Assembly (NCBI GenBank): GCA_944388215.1
Contig: CALXHT010000043.1
Coordinates: forward strand, 98,316-162,315
From: an uncultured Gemmiger sp.
Lineage (GTDB): Bacteria; Bacillota; Clostridia; Oscillospirales; Ruminococcaceae
Length of the DNA: 64,000 bases
Reading direction: 5' to 3'
In this document: piece after piece, positions 39,843 through 48,019 of the stretch
How positions within the stretch are numbered: the stretch's first letter is position 1
How the letters are laid out: each line of letters opens with the position of its first letter
Translations under genes and position numbers: made by a program
The notes under the pieces: model-generated
Told to the model about the DNA's origin: nothing
What the model saw: the letters and a program-made list of their open reading frames with translations, nothing else
Databases searched by the model: none

Positions 39843-41168
39843 TCAGTAAGCCCAGCCCGCTTTTTCCACGTTGGCCTGGTGCTCTTCCGCCGTCTTGGCG
39901 TAGAAATACTGTCCCGCCACATCGGTATCGGGATGACCGGTGACAAAGAAGAAGTATCCCTCATCGATATATTGCTGGTCCGGGTTCAGGGCCGCATCGA
40001 TGGCCGCGTACCCCGGGCAGGAAATGGGACCTGCCGGCAGACCGCTGACGCGGTAGGTGTCGTACAGATTCAGCACTTCTTCGGGAATAGACCCCATCTC
40101 CGGCCAGCCATAGTATTCTGCCGTGGGCGAGTTCCACAGATAGTTGTTTTCCACATCCTGGGTAATATAACTGCAGGCATTGGATTCCAGTTTATGTTCC
40201 GCCCACAGCGGGTCGCTGGATTCCAGACGGTTGTGGAAGCAGGCACTGACCTTGGCATCTTCCGACTCCACACCGGCTTCCTCCTGGATGAAGCTGGCCA
40301 GCTTGACCACATCATCCAGCGTCGTGCCTTTTTCGTTGATGGTATCCATCAGCCCTTCGGTCTTGGCCGAGAACTCGCTGTAAAGCGTGTCCACATAGTA
40401 GTAGACATCCTCGTCGGCATAGACATTGTAGGTGTCGGGGAAGAGATAGCCCTCGCACTTCATCAGGCGTCCGTTGTCCGGGATCTGCGTCCAGAAGCTG
40501 TACTGGCTGAAATCCGAACCGTCGGTGCCATTGGCGCAGTTCAGGAAAGTATCCACACTGTCCACCAGGCCCGCATTCACAAAGATCTGTGCCACGCCTA
40601 CCGCGGTGGTACCTTCGGGGATGGTGATGTTGGTGGTGGGACGGCGGACCTCCTGGGAGATGGTCTGAATAATGGTATTGTAATCCATGCCCGGACGCAG
40701 CGCAAAGTCGCCATACTGGATGCCGCCCGCTTTGCCGCTGTACTTCACATACTCCTTGAACAGCCAGTCATAGTGAATGATGCCGGCCTCTTTCAGCTGG
40801 CTGGCGATGGTTCCCACCGAGGATCCCTGCTCGATGGTAACGGTCTGCTCGGTGCCCAGTTCGGTGCTGCCATCGATCTCGCCGTAGAACTGCATCACCT
40901 TGTAGCCGCCGAACGCCACCAGTGCCAGGAGAATCAGCACAATCAGACAGCCAAACGGGAAACGCCGCCTGGTCTTTTCTTTCCCCTCCTCGGCGTCAGG
41001 TTCCGGTTTTGCCTTATGCTTTTTTGCCTTGGCGGGTGCACGTTTCTTCTCCTTGACGGGCTCGCGTTCCAGCGAAGCCGCCGCTTCCTGTTTTGCTTCC
41101 GGAGCCGGCGTCGGCTGGTTCTGCGGCGCGGCTCCGGCAGAATTATGGTCATTGCGATTGATCCTCAT
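39843..41168 (-). CDS. mltG: Endolytic transglycosylase MltG
   Basis: Cuts nascent peptidoglycan strands at the membrane. A 70-residue cytoplasmic tail rich in Lys, Ala, Pro and Glu leads to one membrane helix (72-92), then a LysM-like part (about 105-180) and the YceG catalytic domain with the conserved Glu in SFIQEEAGVESE (E296/E297), HNRL and SGLPAGPISCPGYAAI. 441 aa. AGGAG lies 7 bases before the ATG. It ends the recD2 operon and is near division genes only through this operon. Confidence 0.93.
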   Translation of the reverse strand: MRINRNDHNSAGAAPQNQPTPAPEAKQEAAASLEREPVKEKKRAPAKAKKHKAKPEPDAEEGKEKTRRRFPFGCLIVLILLALVAFGGYKVMQFYGEIDGSTELGTEQTVTIEQGSSVGTIASQLKEAGIIHYDWLFKEYVKYSGKAGGIQYGDFALRPGMDYNTIIQTISQEVRRPTTNITIPEGTTAVGVAQIFVNAGLVDSVDTFLNCANGTDGSDFSQYSFWTQIPDNGRLMKCEGYLFPDTYNVYADEDVYYYVDTLYSEFSAKTEGLMDTINEKGTTLDDVVKLASFIQEEAGVESEDAKVSACFHNRLESSDPLWAEHKLESNACSYITQDVENNYLWNSPTAEYYGWPEMGSIPEEVLNLYDTYRVSGLPAGPISCPGYAAIDAALNPDQQYIDEGYFFFVTGHPDTDVAGQYFYAKTAEEHQANVEKAGWAY

Positions 41169-41232
41169 GGGATTTCTCCTTACTACTTTGCTCTTGCGCA
41201 GGTATCAACCCCTGCTTCATCCTGTCTGCCGC

Positions 41233-42054
41233 TTACAGCAGCATTCTGAAATACACATCCGTGACCGGAAATTCTCCGCGCAGAAACGCGATCATCCCGT
41301 AGCCGCAGCGCCTGCCCGCCCCCAGATAGAGGGACTGGTTCTCCGCCAGCAGAATCCGCGCCTTATCGGCACCGGTCTTTTCCCGGGCAGCCTGCAGCAG
41401 TGTATCGGCACAATAATCATTGTCGGCCTGCAGTTCCAGAAACTGCAGTTCATTTCCTTTGGTAAAATACAGCCCGTACCCCCGCCGGTTGGATACCACG
41501 GTAAGCCCGCGGCGGTACAGCTGGGTGATTACTTCATTCATGGCCGTTTCCGGCAAAGAGATGCACCCGGGCTGGCAGCGCATTCGCATGTCCAGCAGGT
41601 GGCGCACCGTGAGGCTGTCAAATTCCGCCTGGGCCAGCAGATTCCGCGCAATGGGCTTCTGCAGGACCCGCATGGGCAAAAGATTGCGGAATCCCACCGC
41701 CTCCAGCGCATGGGCTTCCTGGGCGTTTTCCGGAGCCAGGACTGCAAAATCGTACTCCTTGGCTCCAAAGGCCCGCAGACATCCGCTGAGCAGTTTCGGG
41801 AGCAGCGTTTCCATGGGAATTCCCTGTGCAGCGGCCGCTCCGCAGAACCAGATCCCTTTGCGGTGGCTGTACTGCACCGGCACTGCCGCCAGCATGGCAG
41901 CCACCGGTTTTCCCGGCTGCTGCAAAACCAGAATATGGGCAAGCCCTGCCACATTCTGCAGCCAACCGGCTGCATCGGCCCGGGAATCCCCATAGCGGGC
42001 ACAGCGCAGATCCATCAGGCTTTCCAGATCGCCCGGCTCTGCTGTTCGCACCAT
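41233..42054 (-). CDS. GNAT-like protein, putative N-acetyltransferase
   Basis: 273 aa. The first 130 residues look like a GNAT fold (MVRTAEPGDLESLMDLRCARYGD... ILVLQQPGKPVAAMLAAVP), and the second half may be a further degenerate acetyltransferase domain. The acetyl-CoA loop Q/RxxGxG/A is not clear, so activity is uncertain. The ATG at 42054 has AAAGGGG 8 bases upstream, preferred over the GTG at 42060. It lies between tmk and mltG in the operon. Confidence 0.6.
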   Translation of the reverse strand: MVRTAEPGDLESLMDLRCARYGDSRADAAGWLQNVAGLAHILVLQQPGKPVAAMLAAVPVQYSHRKGIWFCGAAAAQGIPMETLLPKLLSGCLRAFGAKEYDFAVLAPENAQEAHALEAVGFRNLLPMRVLQKPIARNLLAQAEFDSLTVRHLLDMRMRCQPGCISLPETAMNEVITQLYRRGLTVVSNRRGYGLYFTKGNELQFLELQADNDYCADTLLQAAREKTGADKARILLAENQSLYLGAGRRCGYGMIAFLRGEFPVTDVYFRMLL

Positions 42055-42084
42055 AGGCACGTCCCCTTTCCGCCTTCCCTCATT

Positions 42085-42756
42085 TTACAGGATCGGCTGG
42101 ATTTTCGCAAGTATCTCGGCGTTGATATCCTCCACCGAACGGATGTCCTTGCCCTCTTTCCCGGTGGAGCATTCGATACGGGTCCATCCGAATCGTTTAG
42201 CACAGTACTCCGCTGCCGCCCGGCTGCGGGCAATATACTCCCGGTCCTTTTCCTGGATATCTTTTTTGCTCTCGTCCCCGTGATAGCGTTCATCCATCAG
42301 TTTCTGGGACACTTCCGGGTCCACCGCCAGATACACCACAGCATCCGGCGCCGGGATCCCGATTTTTTTATACTCAAAATCGAACAGCCAGTTGAGGAAT
42401 CCGTCCCAGTGCATCGGCGGCAATTTGGCGCACTGATGGACCGCATTGGAGGTGGTGTACCGGTCCGAGAGCACCAGCCCGCCGGAGCGATAGAACTCAC
42501 CCCAGTCGGTCTTATAACTGGCAAAACGATCCACTGCATAGAAACTGGACGCCGCATAGGCGTTCACATCATCGGGCTTGTCCCCGAACTGGCCTGAGAG
42601 ATACATCTTGACCAGTGCCGAGGAATCACTTTCATAGTTGGGAAATGTGATCTGGCGCAGATCGATGCCCCGGTCCTTGAGTTTCCGGGCAGTCAGTTTT
42701 GTCTGTGTGCCTTTGCCGGATCCGTCCAATCCCTCAAAAATAATGAGTTTACCCAT
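42085..42756 (-). CDS. tmk: Thymidylate kinase
   Basis: Phosphorylates dTMP to dTDP. The P-loop EGLDGSGKGTQ is at residues 8-18, LSDRYTTSNAVHQ carries the DRY-type motif, and the LID region is VDPEVSQKLMDERYHG. 223 aa. It overlaps the end of thyX by 8 bp, so synthesis of dTMP and its phosphorylation are coupled. Confidence 0.95.
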   Translation of the reverse strand: MGKLIIFEGLDGSGKGTQTKLTARKLKDRGIDLRQITFPNYESDSSALVKMYLSGQFGDKPDDVNAYAASSFYAVDRFASYKTDWGEFYRSGGLVLSDRYTTSNAVHQCAKLPPMHWDGFLNWLFDFEYKKIGIPAPDAVVYLAVDPEVSQKLMDERYHGDESKKDIQEKDREYIARSRAAAEYCAKRFGWTRIECSTGKEGKDIRSVEDINAEILAKIQPIL

Positions 42757-43531
42757 GGCAGACCGCCTCCTGCTTCAGTTTCGCGTATTTTTCCCGCACC
42801 TCTGCCTGCTGGCCGCAGCACATACGGCCCTCCGGGCAGGGACCCGTCAGGCAGCGCGGTCCCGCCGTCGCAAAGATATGCGGGGCCAGAGGCAACACCA
42901 GGCGCAGCATCTCGTCGGCCACCGCCCGGATCTCCCACTGGGCACGGTTGCAGCAGCGCAGATTGAAGAAATTCTGCAGACTGCGGCAGTTCATCGTCAT
43001 GACCATCTTGGTCTCGCAGGCGTTGGGCAGCACAAACCGTGCGTCCTCATTGGCCTGCTTGGAGGCCTTGGCCCGGGCTGCCTTCTCCTCCATACCCTGT
43101 GCCATAAGACGCCGGGTGTGGGCGTCTTCCAGAGACTGCACCAGCTCCAGATACTTTTGGGCGTCGGCGTTCATGGCATCGATGAACTGCGCCTTGGCCT
43201 CGGGGATTGCCTCGATTTCCGGCGGAATGACATAGCGGAAGTCCTCCAGCCGCACATAGCGCTGGCTCTGCACGCTGAAGCTGGCGATGCGGTGCCGGGT
43301 CACCTGCGCAAGGAACGTGCGGGAAACCCCCTCGATGCCGAAGGTAAAGCTGGCATGTTCAATGGGACTGGCATGTCCCAGGTCGGTCAGCTTCTGCAAG
43401 AAGGCTGCCGTCTTGTCCGGCGTCAGGCCGTCCAGCAGTGTTTCGATATGGGCATCTGAATAGCAAAGCTTGGCAGCCGCCGCCACCGTCTTTTCAGGGT
43501 CGTTGGTATGGGCAATCAGTTGAACCACCAT
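42749..43531 (-). CDS. thyX: FAD-dependent thymidylate synthase ThyX
   Basis: Makes dTMP from dUMP with methylene-folate, NADPH and FAD. The ThyX motif RHRx7S is intact (R79, H80, R81, S89). A C-terminal cysteine-rich element CLTGPCPEGRMCCG is present. 260 aa. It lies 18 bp after pcrA and overlaps tmk. No ThyA is seen in this window. Confidence 0.95.
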   Translation of the reverse strand: MVVQLIAHTNDPEKTVAAAAKLCYSDAHIETLLDGLTPDKTAAFLQKLTDLGHASPIEHASFTFGIEGVSRTFLAQVTRHRIASFSVQSQRYVRLEDFRYVIPPEIEAIPEAKAQFIDAMNADAQKYLELVQSLEDAHTRRLMAQGMEEKAARAKASKQANEDARFVLPNACETKMVMTMNCRSLQNFFNLRCCNRAQWEIRAVADEMLRLVLPLAPHIFATAGPRCLTGPCPEGRMCCGQQAEVREKYAKLKQEAVCHG

Positions 43532-43549
43532 GGATTTTTCTCCCCTTTG

Positions 43550-46159
43550 TCATTCATCCCCGCCGATTTTCTTCAGCGGCGCATAATTGGCCATCGTCTT
43601 CTTCACGCCCACGCGGTCAAACTGGATCTCCACGATGCAGTCTCCCGCAATGGGCGTTGCCTTGAGCACTTTGCCGCGTCCGAACACGCGATGCTCCACA
43701 AGATCCCCCGCTGCATACTGGACCGCCTGCTTTTTGGGGGCAGTCTTCTGCATGCCGGCCAGCGTTGAGGTACCCGCACCCGCCGGGGTGGCCGGTGCAC
43801 CGCTGTGATGGTTGCTGCCGTATCCGGCGCCGAAGCCTGCCGTCTGTACCGTATGGCGGCCACCATTGTAGTGGGGGCTTTCATGTCCGCCGCTGGCAAA
43901 CCCACTGCTGTAACCGGCGCCAAAGCCGCCGCGGGGACGTGCGTTATACTCGCTGTTCAGATAGCCGCGGGAGGCACCGGAATAGCCGCTGCGCCCGCCG
44001 GGGACATGATTGCTGTAGGTGCCGTACCCGGCGCCGAAGCCACCTGCCGAATAGGCAAGTTCCGGGCTCTGGGTTTCCTCCATAAGCCCCGGATCGATTT
44101 CGCTGAGGAAGCAGGAAGGTGGATTACGGCGGGTCTGACCGAAAATCAGCCGGCTGCGGGAGGTGGAAAGATACAGTTCTTTCTTGGCGCGCGTGATGGC
44201 CACATAGCACAGACGGCGCTCTTCCTCCATATCCTCCTCGTTGTAGCGGGCCATGTCTCCGGGGAAGACTCCGTCCTCCATGCCCACCACAAACACATAG
44301 GGAAATTCCAGACCTTTGGCGGAATGGATGGTCATCATCGTCACGCTGTCGGCATCCTCGTCGTAGCTGTCCAGATCGGAGATCAGGGCCACTTCCTCCA
44401 GGAACCCCGAAAGAGTGGCGTCCTCCCCGTTCTGGTCAGCGTAGGTCTTGACCGAGCTGACCAGCTGGCCCAGGTTTTCCAGGCGGGTCTCGCCCTCCTC
44501 CTTCTGTGCTTTCAGCATAGCTTCATAGCCGGTCCTTTTGATGACTTCCCCGGCGAATTCATCCAGGGGCATCGTCACCGAGAGATCGCACAGTTCCCGG
44601 TACATTTCATAGAATTTTTCCAGGGCGGCCGCTGCCCGCATCAGTTCCGGATACTGCCGCGCGTCGGCGATGACCTGCAGCATGGGCACGCCCTTCCGGG
44701 CAGCCAGTTCCCCAACCTTGTCCACCGTGGAGGCACCGATCTTGCGCGCCGGTTCGTTGATGATACGGCGCAGACGCACGTCATCCCGCGGGTTGACGAT
44801 CACCGCCAGGTAGGAGTTGATATCCTTGACTTCCTTGCGGTCAAAGAAGCGCTGACCGCCCACAATGCGGTACGGAATACCCGCCCGGGCGAAATAGGTT
44901 TCAATGGGGTTGGACTGGGCATTCATACGGTAGAGCACCGCATGATCCCGCAGGTGGGCACCTTCCCGCAGATGTTCGCCGATGACATCGGCAATATGGC
45001 TGGCTTCATCCTGTTCGCTGGATGCCGTATAATGATGGACCTTATCCCCTTCTCCGTTTTCCGTCCACAGCGTTTTGCCCTTGCGGCCGGTGTTGTTCTT
45101 GATCACACTGTTGGCCGCATTGAGGATATTGGAGGTGGAGCGGTAGTTCTGCTCCAGGCGGATGGTCTTGGCGCCGGTGAAAACCTGTTCGAAGTTCAGG
45201 ATGTTTTCAATAGTGGCGCCGCGGAACTTGTAGATGGACTGGTCATCGTCGCCCACCACACAGACATTGTTGGTACCGCCCGCCAGCAGACGCACCAGAT
45301 GGAACTGCGCCACGCTGGTATCCTGGTACTCGTCCACCACAACGTAGCGGAATTTGTTCTGGTAGTACTCCCGGGCCTCGGTGTCCGTCTGAAGCAGGCG
45401 CACGGTATGGAAGATCAGATCGTCAAAATCCATGGCCCCTGCGGTTTTCAGGCGGCCCGCGTAGGCCGTATAAATCTGGGAGATCAGTGCCGCCTTGGTG
45501 TCCCGGGGCGTTTCCGCCGCCACATCCTCCGCCGACATCAGCTTATCCTTGTAGGAACTGATCTGTGCCACCGCCGACTTGATGGGCAGGAACTTGTCAT
45601 CAATCATCTTGTCCTTGTAGATCTGCTTCAGGACGCGCTGCTGATCATCCGTGTCATAGATGGTAAAACTCTTGGGGAAGCCGATGCGCTCGGCATCCCG
45701 GCGCAGGATCCGCACGCAGGCTGAATGGAAGGTGGATGCGTTCACGTCACCGCCCATCGTCTCGCCCAGCATGGCGCGCAGTCGTTCTTTCAGTTCCCCC
45801 GCCGCCTTGTTGGTGAAGGTGATGGCCAGCACATTCCAGGGGCGCGCCGGACGCACCGCCAGATAGGCAGTCTCCCGGGGAAGGTCCCGTCTCGACTGGA
45901 CGGCCTTCCGCAGTTCTTCCAGATCCTGTTCGGTCACGGTACGGGCCAGCTCCTTGCTGCCGTGTGCGCAGCCGAAACGGATGATGTTGGCGATCCGGTT
46001 GACCAGCACCGTGGTCTTGCCGGAACCGGCGCCGGCCAGAATCAGCAGCGGGCCTTCGGTGGTGAAGACGGCCTGCCGCTGGACCGGGTTCAGGCGGGTG
46101 AATTTGCTTTCAATATACTGGTCGCGCAGGGCGATATACTCCTGGGTAAGCTCAGGCAT
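43550..46159 (-). CDS. pcrA: UvrD/PcrA-type DNA helicase
   Basis: Superfamily 1A 3'-to-5' helicase for repair and transcription-coupled processes. Walker A AGAGSGKT is at 42-49, motif Ia ITFTNKAAGELKERL, motif II VVVDEYQDTS, motif III GDDDQSIYKFRGA, motif V MTIHSAKGLEF and motif VI YVAITRAKK are all present. A Gly/Tyr/Ser-rich linker (about 710-815) with repeated GFGAGY leads to a C-terminal RNA polymerase-binding Tudor-like domain (GDLVEHRVFGRGKVL). 869 aa, longer than average because of an insert after motif I and the linker. Confidence 0.95.
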   Translation of the reverse strand: MPELTQEYIALRDQYIESKFTRLNPVQRQAVFTTEGPLLILAGAGSGKTTVLVNRIANIIRFGCAHGSKELARTVTEQDLEELRKAVQSRRDLPRETAYLAVRPARPWNVLAITFTNKAAGELKERLRAMLGETMGGDVNASTFHSACVRILRRDAERIGFPKSFTIYDTDDQQRVLKQIYKDKMIDDKFLPIKSAVAQISSYKDKLMSAEDVAAETPRDTKAALISQIYTAYAGRLKTAGAMDFDDLIFHTVRLLQTDTEAREYYQNKFRYVVVDEYQDTSVAQFHLVRLLAGGTNNVCVVGDDDQSIYKFRGATIENILNFEQVFTGAKTIRLEQNYRSTSNILNAANSVIKNNTGRKGKTLWTENGEGDKVHHYTASSEQDEASHIADVIGEHLREGAHLRDHAVLYRMNAQSNPIETYFARAGIPYRIVGGQRFFDRKEVKDINSYLAVIVNPRDDVRLRRIINEPARKIGASTVDKVGELAARKGVPMLQVIADARQYPELMRAAAALEKFYEMYRELCDLSVTMPLDEFAGEVIKRTGYEAMLKAQKEEGETRLENLGQLVSSVKTYADQNGEDATLSGFLEEVALISDLDSYDEDADSVTMMTIHSAKGLEFPYVFVVGMEDGVFPGDMARYNEEDMEEERRLCYVAITRAKKELYLSTSRSRLIFGQTRRNPPSCFLSEIDPGLMEETQSPELAYSAGGFGAGYGTYSNHVPGGRSGYSGASRGYLNSEYNARPRGGFGAGYSSGFASGGHESPHYNGGRHTVQTAGFGAGYGSNHHSGAPATPAGAGTSTLAGMQKTAPKKQAVQYAAGDLVEHRVFGRGKVLKATPIAGDCIVEIQFDRVGVKKTMANYAPLKKIGGDE

Positions 46160-46190
46160 GACTTGTTTTCCCTTCTGTGTATAGAATCAA

Positions 46191-47249
46191 TCAGTCGGCC
46201 GCAAAGGGGTCGCGGATATTCTGCAGCGTCTTTTTCCACGCCTTGGGGGTAGCATCCCGGAAACCGGCTGTCAGGTATTTTCCTTCGCTGAGGCTGATGG
46301 CAGTTCCCCGTGCCACGCAGTTGATGGGATCGGGAGCAATGGCCACATCCACATGCAGTTCCCCGGCCAGGTAACTGGCCAGTCCGCGCAGCAGAGAACC
46401 GCCGCCGGTGAGCAGCACGCCCGTGGAGGACACATCTGCCGCCAGTTCCGGCGGGGTGCTTTCCAACACCGCCCGCGCGGCGGCCACGATCCGCGTGGCC
46501 AGCTCCTGGACCGGCTCGTAGAGATCATGGGTATAGATCAGACGCCGCGCCGGGAGATTGGTCTCCCAGGAATGGCCGCGTACTTCCATGACACCCTCGA
46601 ATTCACTCTTGGTGCAGCAGGCCACCTGCTTTTTCAGGGCCTCCGCCGTCAGCGGGCCGATGGCAATCTGATACTTTTCCTGGACAAACTGGGCGATGCA
46701 GCGGTCAAAGGCATTGCCCGCCACCGGAATGCTGGCAGCGCGCACCCGTCCGCCCATACTGATGACCGCAATGTCGGTGGAACCGCCGCCGATATCCACC
46801 ACCATACAGCCATGGGGCTGCCGGATCTGCAGGCCGGCGCCCAGCGCGGCAGCGACCGGCTCATCCACCAGGAAGACCTGCCGCGCACCGGCAGCCATGA
46901 CCGACTCCACCACGGCATCCGCTTCCACGCCGGTGATGGCCGCCGGCACGCAGACTGCGATCCGGGGTTTGAAAAAGCGGGAGCGGCAGACTTCATTCAC
47001 GAACCGCACGATCAGTTCGTTGGTCATCCGGTGGTCCTGAATCACACCGTCACGCAGCGGACGGATCAGATCAATATGCGCAGGGGCCCGCCCCACCATC
47101 CGCAGGGCTTCGTCCCCCACCGCCAGGATGGTGTTACTGCGGGTATCCACAGCCCCAATGGTGGGCTGGGTAAACACCACACCCTGTTGTTCGGTTGCAA
47201 TAATGATCGAGGTCGTGCCCAGATCAATGCCGATATCCTGTTGCTTCAT
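46191..47249 (-). CDS. MreB/Mbl-like actin homologue
   Basis: 352 aa. The actin-fold phosphate loop DIGIDLGTTSIII, VDEPVAAALGAGL, VVDIGGGSTDIAVIS and LLTGGGSLLRGLASYL are MreB-type motifs. MreB organises wall synthesis along the cell cylinder, but some round or ovoid clostridia carry such genes alone. Start: ATG 47249 with GGAG 8 bases upstream; another ATG at 47255 overlaps the comF stop. It is unusual in being inside an operon of DNA helicases and has no mreC or mreD beside it. Confidence 0.85.
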   Translation of the reverse strand: MKQQDIGIDLGTTSIIIATEQQGVVFTQPTIGAVDTRSNTILAVGDEALRMVGRAPAHIDLIRPLRDGVIQDHRMTNELIVRFVNEVCRSRFFKPRIAVCVPAAITGVEADAVVESVMAAGARQVFLVDEPVAAALGAGLQIRQPHGCMVVDIGGGSTDIAVISMGGRVRAASIPVAGNAFDRCIAQFVQEKYQIAIGPLTAEALKKQVACCTKSEFEGVMEVRGHSWETNLPARRLIYTHDLYEPVQELATRIVAAARAVLESTPPELAADVSSTGVLLTGGGSLLRGLASYLAGELHVDVAIAPDPINCVARGTAISLSEGKYLTAGFRDATPKAWKKTLQNIRDPFAAD

Positions 47250-47251
47250 GG

Positions 47252-48019
47252 TCATTTCTCCGTAGAGGTTCGTTTTTCTTTCGGCAATTCTTCATCCGCG
47301 GCAATGGCAGCCGCCGTCACATCCACAGCACCTGCTTTGAGCAGAGCCAGTGCACATGCCGAGACCGTGGCCCCGGTGGTGATGATGTCGTCCACCAGCA
47401 GCACACGCTTTCCGCTCAGGTCTGCACTTTTCCGGCAGGCGTAGGCTTTTCTGGCATTTTCCATGCGATCCGTGCGGCTAAGCCCCTTCTGTGCCGCCGT
47501 GCCCCGCACGGTATAGAGCGGGGTTTCCACCGGGATCCCCCATAGTATACCCAACCGCCGTGCCAGCAGCAACGGCAGTCCCGGCAGGCCGGGCTGCGGC
47601 TGATGGGGCGGCACCGGCACAATACAGTGGTAGAGCGGCATATCCCGGAACAGCTCATTCTGCGGCCGCCGCCCCGGGCAGGATGCCGGCGTGGCGCCCC
47701 AGATCCGCACCGCCATGCGGTCTGCCAGCTCCCTTGCATACCAGGGATGAAATCCCCGCTTGCACAAAAGAATGGCCTCCCGCACGGTGCCGCTGTAATA
47801 GTAAGCCGCCAGGGCGCTTTGCAGTGCATAAAAGTGGTGTTCCGTGGCGGGCAGGCGCGGCGGACGGTGGGAAAGGCGCTCTTCTTCCGCCTTGCAGGCG
47901 GGACAGAACGTTCCCTGCACAGCATCGGCACCCAGCAGTTCATTGCAAAAGGGGCAACGCCGCGGGTACAGCCAGGCCGCAGCCTGTTCCGCCGCGCAGC
48001 GCCAGTCCAGCGCCCTCAT
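47252..48019 (-). CDS. comF: ComF-family phosphoribosyltransferase-like protein
   Basis: 255 aa. A zinc finger C22, C25, C39, C42 (CPFC...CPAC) is followed by a phosphoribosyltransferase fold with VLLVDDIITTGATVSACA near the end. ComF proteins help internalise transforming DNA or reload it onto recombination factors; the PRTase activity is unproven. The ATG overlaps the recD2 stop as ATGA. Its link to recD2 and pcrA suggests shared DNA handling. Confidence 0.88.
   Translation of the reverse strand: MRALDWRCAAEQAAAWLYPRRCPFCNELLGADAVQGTFCPACKAEEERLSHRPPRLPATEHHFYALQSALAAYYYSGTVREAILLCKRGFHPWYARELADRMAVRIWGATPASCPGRRPQNELFRDMPLYHCIVPVPPHQPQPGLPGLPLLLARRLGILWGIPVETPLYTVRGTAAQKGLSRTDRMENARKAYACRKSADLSGKRVLLVDDIITTGATVSACALALLKAGAVDVTAAAIAADEELPKEKRTSTEK

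Noticed and set aside
41233..42054. Firm acetyltransferase call
   Set aside because: The acetyl-CoA binding loop is not clear enough; kept as GNAT-like with modest confidence.
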